Source: Streptomyces sp. NRRL WC-3618 (lineage in GTDB: Bacteria > Actinomycetota > Actinomycetes > Streptomycetales > Streptomycetaceae). Taken from it: a stretch of 64,000 bases of DNA. The DNA lies in assembly GCF_001280005.1 (NCBI RefSeq), contig NZ_LGDW01000144.1, positions 20,540 through 84,539 on the forward strand, in the 5' to 3' direction. The position numbers and the translations under genes were made by a program. Every line of letters starts with the position of its first letter. Positions within the stretch are counted from its first letter, which is position 1. A model generated the notes under the pieces. It was not told the DNA's origin. It saw only the letters and a program-made list of their open reading frames with translations, and searched no databases. Shown here in pieces: positions 60,559 to 64,000 of this stretch.

Positions 60559-61826
60559 GACCCCTCCACATCGGTGAACGACGCCTGGTAGGCGGCGAAC
60601 TGGGCCCGTTCCTCGTCCACGAGCGCGTGCCCGTCGGCGTAGGTGTGCTCGAACATCGCGAAGGGGTCCGGGTCCGGCATGGCACGGACCACTTCGCGTA
60701 CTCGCCTGCCCAACGACTCGCTCTCGGCCTCCAGTTCCGCGAAATATCCCTCGTCCGCGTGGTTTGAGGCCTCCAGGTACGTACGCAGGCGCGCGATCGG
60801 GTCCTTGGCGGCCCAGGCCGCCCGCTCGTCGTCGTGGCGGTAGCGGGTCGCGTCGTCGGAGGTGGTGTGGTCGCCCATGCGGTAGGTGTACGCCTCGACC
60901 AGCGTCGGCCCCTCGCCGTTGCGGGCCCGCTCCAGGGCCCACTTCGTCACCGCGAGGACGGCCAGCACGTCGTTCCCGTCGACCCGTACGCCAGGGAAGC
61001 CGTAGCCCTGCGCGCGCTGGTAGAGCGGGACGCGGGTCTGGCGCTCGGTCGGCTCGGAGATGGCCCACTGGTTGTTCTGGCAGAAGAACACCACGGGGGC
61101 GTTGTAGACCGAGGCGAAGGTGAAGGACTCGGCGACGTCGCCCTGGCTGGAGGCGCCGTCCCCGAAGTACGCGATGACGGCCGAGTCGGCGCCGTCCTTG
61201 GCCACGCCCATCGCGTAGCCGGTGGCGTGCAGGGTCTGCGAGCCGATGACGATCGTGTAGAGGTGGAAGTTGTTGCTGTTGGGGTCCCAGCCTCCGTTGT
61301 TCACTCCGCGGAACATGCCGAGCAGGTTGGTCGGGTCGATGTCCCGGCACCAGGCGACGCCGTGCTCACGGTAGGTGGGGAAGACGTAGTCGTCGGGGCG
61401 GGTGGCGCGGCCGGAGCCGATCTGGGCGGCCTCCTGGCCGAGCAGCGAGGCCCACAGGCCCAGCTCGCCCTGGCGCTGGAGGGCGGTGGCCTCGGCGTCG
61501 AAGCGGCGGGTCAGCACCATGTCCCGGTACAGGCCGCGCAGGTCGTCGGAGGTGAGGTCGGCGACGTACGGCTCGTAGGCGGCGTTCTTGACGCGCCTGC
61601 CCGCCGGGGTCAGCAGTTGGACGAGGTCGGGATCGGCGACCGCCCTGACCGTCTTCGCGGCCGGCTTCTTGGCGGCGGCGGCGCGTTTGGCGGGGGTGCG
61701 CTGCGCGGCCGTGGCTGGGGCGTCGGCGGCCGGTGCGTCGGCGCTCTGCGCGGTGGTGCGGGTGGTACCGGTCTTGCTTCCGGCGCTGCGTCGCGGTTTG
61801 CGCGCGGCAGTGCTCTCCACGGTCAC
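60555..61826 (-). CDS. bkdA: Branched-chain alpha-keto acid dehydrogenase E1 alpha subunit
   Basis: The 423-residue protein has the TPP-binding motif GDGASSQGDVAESFTFASVYNAPVVFFCQNN and the phosphorylation-loop-like YRMGDHTTSDDATRYR. Residues 1-60 are an Ala/Lys/Thr-rich extension (histone-like AAQRTPAKRAAAAKKPAAKT) that is not part of the enzyme fold. The GTG at 61826 is chosen because GGAGGA precedes it. BKDH makes isobutyryl-, isovaleryl- and 2-methylbutyryl-CoA from Val, Leu and Ile for branched fatty acids and polyketide starters. The E3 gene is not in this window. Confidence 0.94.
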   Translation of the reverse strand: MTVESTAARKPRRSAGSKTGTTRTTAQSADAPAADAPATAAQRTPAKRAAAAKKPAAKTVRAVADPDLVQLLTPAGRRVKNAAYEPYVADLTSDDLRGLYRDMVLTRRFDAEATALQRQGELGLWASLLGQEAAQIGSGRATRPDDYVFPTYREHGVAWCRDIDPTNLLGMFRGVNNGGWDPNSNNFHLYTIVIGSQTLHATGYAMGVAKDGADSAVIAYFGDGASSQGDVAESFTFASVYNAPVVFFCQNNQWAISEPTERQTRVPLYQRAQGYGFPGVRVDGNDVLAVLAVTKWALERARNGEGPTLVEAYTYRMGDHTTSDDATRYRHDDERAAWAAKDPIARLRTYLEASNHADEGYFAELEAESESLGRRVREVVRAMPDPDPFAMFEHTYADGHALVDEERAQFAAYQASFTDVEGS

Positions 61827-62145
61827 GTGTACTCCTCCGTCGGTCCGGCCCCGGGGTTGCCGGGAAACCAGTGCGGTCACCTGTTCCCGAGACCCGTGCA
61901 CGGGGTGGGTGCCACTCGGCCGGGAACAGGCGTGACAGGTGCCCCGGCGAGCGTCCGCAAAGCTCACGTTACCCAGTGCGCCATATTTCTATGAAACCCC
62001 CCTGACCTGCGATTTTGCTTGGAAATCCAAGTAAATTGAACAAGTCGGGAAGGGGCCCTGGTCACAGCCTTGCGAGGGCCGGAACAACCGCACGTTATCC
62101 CGCTCACCCGGCTCACGGGAAGAGCCGGTATGTGAGACTGTCCGG
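61827..62145. other. 319-bp divergent region between bkdA and the response regulator
   Basis: The left part encodes nothing convincing; the middle (61975-62045) is A+T-rich and holds a CTTGG-AAAT-CCAAG inverted repeat, the most likely promoter/operator area for both directions. Confidence 0.55.
62018..62031. promoter_or_regulatory. Candidate bkd operator
   Basis: CTTGG (62018-62022) and CCAAG (62027-62031) flank AAAT in the A+T-rich middle of the bkdA/response-regulator gap. The size fits a dimeric regulator site, for example of the Lrp type known to control bkd in some Streptomyces; no such gene is in the window. Confidence 0.5.
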
Positions 62146-62844
62146 GTGCCCGAAGACGGAAAAATCACTGTATTTCTCCTCGATGACCATGAAGTCGTCC
62201 GCCGGGGAGTCCGCGAGCTGCTCTCGGTCGAGGACGACATCGAGGTGGTCGGCGAGGCCGGTACGGCGGCGGAGGCGCTGGCGCGAATTCCGGCCACCCG
62301 CCCGGACGTGGCGGTCCTGGACGTACGGCTCCCGGACGGCAGCGGCGTCGAGGTGTGCCGTGAGATCCGTTCCCAGGACGGGGGCGTCAAGTGCCTGATG
62401 CTGACCTCGTTCGCCGACGACGAGGCCCTCTTCGACGCGATCATGGCGGGCGCGTCCGGGTACGTCCTGAAGGGCATCCGAGGGCATGAACTGCTGGCTG
62501 CCGTACGGGACGTGGCCGCAGGCAGGTCCCTGCTCGACCCGGTCGCCACCGCCCGTGTCATGGAGCGGCTGCGGGACGGCGCGAACCCGGCGCAGGGCGA
62601 CGAGCGGCTCGCGAACCTCACCGAGCAGGAGCGCCGGATCCTCGATCTGATCGGCGAGGGACTCGCCAACCGCGCGATCGGCGAACGGCTGCACCTGGCT
62701 GAAAAGACGATCAAGAACTATGTGTCCGGGCTGCTGTCCAAGCTGGGCATGCAGAGGCGCGCGCAGGCGGCGGCGTACGTGGCCCGGATGCAGGCGGAGC
62801 GCCACGAGCGGCAGGGCGGACAGGGGCCGCGGCAGGGCTTTTGA
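62146..62844 (+). CDS. NarL/LuxR-family response regulator (DevR-like)
   Basis: The 232-residue protein has a receiver domain (~6-122; acidic pair LLDDHE, phospho-acceptor Asp59 in VAVLDVRLPDGSG, Lys in GYVLKG) and a LuxR helix-turn-helix (~157-215, LTEQERRILDLIGEGLANRAIGERLHLAEKTIKNYVSGLLSKLG). This resembles DevR/DosR-type regulators. No sensor kinase gene is adjacent, so it is an orphan here. It is divergent from bkdABC, the arrangement I recall from Streptomyces chromosomes. The start is GTG 62146. Confidence 0.92.
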   Translation: MPEDGKITVFLLDDHEVVRRGVRELLSVEDDIEVVGEAGTAAEALARIPATRPDVAVLDVRLPDGSGVEVCREIRSQDGGVKCLMLTSFADDEALFDAIMAGASGYVLKGIRGHELLAAVRDVAAGRSLLDPVATARVMERLRDGANPAQGDERLANLTEQERRILDLIGEGLANRAIGERLHLAEKTIKNYVSGLLSKLGMQRRAQAAAYVARMQAERHERQGGQGPRQGF

Positions 62845-63023
62845 GGGGGGACCCCCTGAATCGGGACTTTGGGCCTTTGTTCTCGGGGCGAGCGCCCCTG
62901 GTGTGCCCGTCCTCGCGGCGCCCACAGCGGGCGCATGCCGACCGATGAACAGCGCGCCGCCGATCTTCTCGGCGCGTCGAGCACGGCCGGGTCGCGACCA
63001 GCATGCGCGCGCTAGCTACGAAC

Positions 63024-63037
63024 CGAACTCCAGTTCG
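63024..63037. promoter_or_regulatory. LexA-box-like palindrome
   Basis: CGAAC-TCCA-GTTCG fits the actinobacterial SOS-box form GAAC-N4-GTTC. It lies in the 307-bp gap (62845-63151) between the response regulator and the phosphotransferase-like gene, 115 bp before the latter's start. The rest of that gap shows no gene; there is a GGCGCCC-rich stretch near 62895-62935 that may terminate the response-regulator transcript. Confidence 0.45.
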
Positions 63038-63335
63038 CCACAGTGCACTCCCTGATCGAACCCGACTGTCCGTGACAGCCTGCGGTCACCTGTGACTGCC
63101 TGCGACAAGCGCCCCGCTCACGCGCCCGGCTCGTGCCCTACCATCTGGCGCGTGCCGCGCTCATCTGTACCACCTTTCACGTCCCACGCGCCCCCTCTGG
63201 GCGTCCTCCTCCGCCAGTACGCCGCCGGGTCCGCGCTGACCTGCGTCCCCGTCGACCAAGGGCTGCTGAACCGCGGATACCGGCTCGCCACCACCCGCGG
63301 CGACTACTTCCTGAAGCACCACTTCGACCCCGAGA

Positions 63336-63434
63336 CCGCCGACCCCGCCGCGATCGCCCGCCAGCACCGGGCGACCCAGCGCCTCGCGGATCTCGGCGTC
63401 CCGGTGGCCCCGCCGCTGCCCGGCCGCGACGGCC
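63336..63434 (+). repeat. 99-bp direct repeat, first copy (second at 63902-64000)
   Basis: The two 99-bp stretches are identical as far as the window allows, 566 bp apart and in the same orientation. The second runs to the last base of the window and may extend further. Confidence 0.85.
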
Positions 63435-63466
63435 GGTGGCCCCGCCGCTGCCCGGCCGCGACGGCC
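63403..63466 (+). repeat. 32-bp tandem duplication inside the APH-like gene
   Basis: The unit beginning GGTGGCCCCGCCGCTGCCC and ending CGCGACGGCC occurs twice back to back. As 32 is not a multiple of 3, it shifts the frame. Confidence 0.85.
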
Positions 63467-64000
63467 GTACGGTCGCTGTCGTCGGCGGCCACGCCTACGC
63501 CCTGCACCCCTGGATCGACGGCCGCCACCGCCACGGCGGCCAGCTCAGCACCGTCCAGTGCGGCCGGCTGGGCGCGCTCCTGGGCGTGGTCCACGCGAGC
63601 CTGGAACGGGTGATGCCGGCGCGGTGCCAGGCACCGGGCGAGCAGGGCGGGGACGGGCGGAGTGAGGACGGACGGCGCGCCGACGAGACCGCCGGACGGA
63701 GCCGGGCAGCCGGCCCGCCGCAGCCCACCGAACCGGGCGGCGCCGCCCAGCGCCGGGAGGCCGCCCGAGGGGCAGCCGCCCACCACTGCTCCGCCGCCCG
63801 CCGAAGCGGATCCACCGCCCGGAGCCGAGCCGCCGCCCCTGCCGAAGCCGCCGCGGCCGCCCCCGGCACCCACCACCTAAAGCCCCCCTCCGCCCCCGAC
63901 CCCGCCGACCCCGCCGCGATCGCCCGCCAGCACCGGGCGACCCAGCGCCTCGCGGATCTCGGCGTCCCGGTGGCCCCGCCGCTGCCCGGCCGCGACGGCC

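Larger units (their letters stand above)
63152..64000 (+). pseudogene. Aminoglycoside phosphotransferase-like (APH) gene, frameshifted and truncated by the window
   Basis: From a GTG at 63152 (TACCAT 8 bp upstream suggests a leaderless transcript), the protein reads LGVLLRQYAAGSALTCVPVDQGLLNRGYRLATTRGDYFLKHHFDPE...HRATQRLADLGVPVAPPLPGRDGR, an APH/choline-kinase N-lobe in which YFLKHH carries the ATP-binding Lys. At 63403-63466 a 32-bp unit is tandemly duplicated, shifting the frame. The APH reading then continues in another frame (TVAVVGGHAYALHPWIDGRHRHGGQLSTVQCGRLGALLGVVHASLERVMP). A copy of 63336-63434 reappears at 63902-64000. Either the gene is broken or the sequence is misassembled here. 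Confidence 0.65.

Noticed and set aside
1..64000. tRNA, rRNA, CRISPR array, transposase or integrase
   Set aside because: No TPsiC-arm-like cloverleaf, no 16S/23S motifs, no regularly spaced 25-40-bp repeats and no recombinase motif were found by reading; short tRNAs could still be missed by eye.

Overview
The window is chromosomal DNA of a Streptomyces-type actinomycete. Support for this: very high G+C, codons almost always ending in G or C, many GTG starts, a perfect parS site, mycothiol-type and Scr1/DUF397-type genes, and the order metG ... aspS ... fadE - M18 aminopeptidase ... MFS/GntR - D-Ala-D-Ala carboxypeptidase - bkdCBA - response regulator, which I recall as a conserved core block in Streptomyces (remembered synteny, not searched). 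No rRNA, tRNA, CRISPR array, transposase or large biosynthetic cluster was seen. Coding density is high, with many convergent pairs that overlap at their stop codons or share strong bidirectional hairpin terminators.

Region 1 (0-10.4 kb): the tail of a Ser/Pro-rich protein, a DUF4386-like membrane protein, and a TerD domain fused to a PD-(D/E)XK-like nuclease module. Next comes a leftward set of XRE-TPR regulator, ECF sigma factor, membrane anti-sigma candidate and GT39-like membrane glycosyltransferase. A tiny gene for a secreted peptide is divergent from the XRE-TPR gene, and a perfect TTAAGC-N2-GCTTAA palindrome lies between them. This has the layout of a peptide/RRNPP-type signalling cassette feeding an ECF sigma factor, and I regard it as the most promising undescribed system here. 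A Uma2-like protein and an NCS1 nucleobase transporter follow.

Region 2 (10.4-34.7 kb, accessory and regulatory): a two-gene rifamycin-resistance operon (glycosyltransferase rgt and RNA polymerase-recycling HelR) preceded by a rifamycin-associated element (RAE), a 28-bp perfect palindrome and a possible Lys/Arg-rich leader ORF. Then an Scr1-type XRE/DUF397/ATPase trio, a small winged-helix regulator with three TTTCC-N5-GGAAA operators, an NPP1 (necrosis-inducing) protein, an M20 amidohydrolase, a SpoIIE-type phosphatase, a MocR regulator with an 11-bp direct-repeat operator next to an alpha/beta hydrolase, a FUSC exporter, the snpA/snpR protease-regulator pair with a T-N11-A box, PhoX with a PHO box, and a vWA protein with a long Glu/Pro-repeat region.

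Region 3 (34.8-62 kb, mostly core): metG, a PH-domain protein, aspS, a parS site, a PAS-GAF-SpoIIE-ATPase phosphatase coupled to a cytochrome P450, a BRO-N protein, pirin, a large secreted beta-propeller/Ig-like protein, SseB, an acyl-CoA dehydrogenase, an M18 aminopeptidase, small conserved proteins, a nitrilase-type hydrolase, a mycothiol-dependent enzyme, an MFS-GntR pair, a penicillin-binding carboxypeptidase and the translationally coupled bkdABC operon, which makes branched acyl-CoA primers for membrane lipids.

Region 4 (62-64 kb): a NarL-type response regulator, a LexA-box-like palindrome, and a phosphotransferase-like gene disrupted by a 32-bp tandem duplication and a 99-bp direct repeat that runs off the window end.
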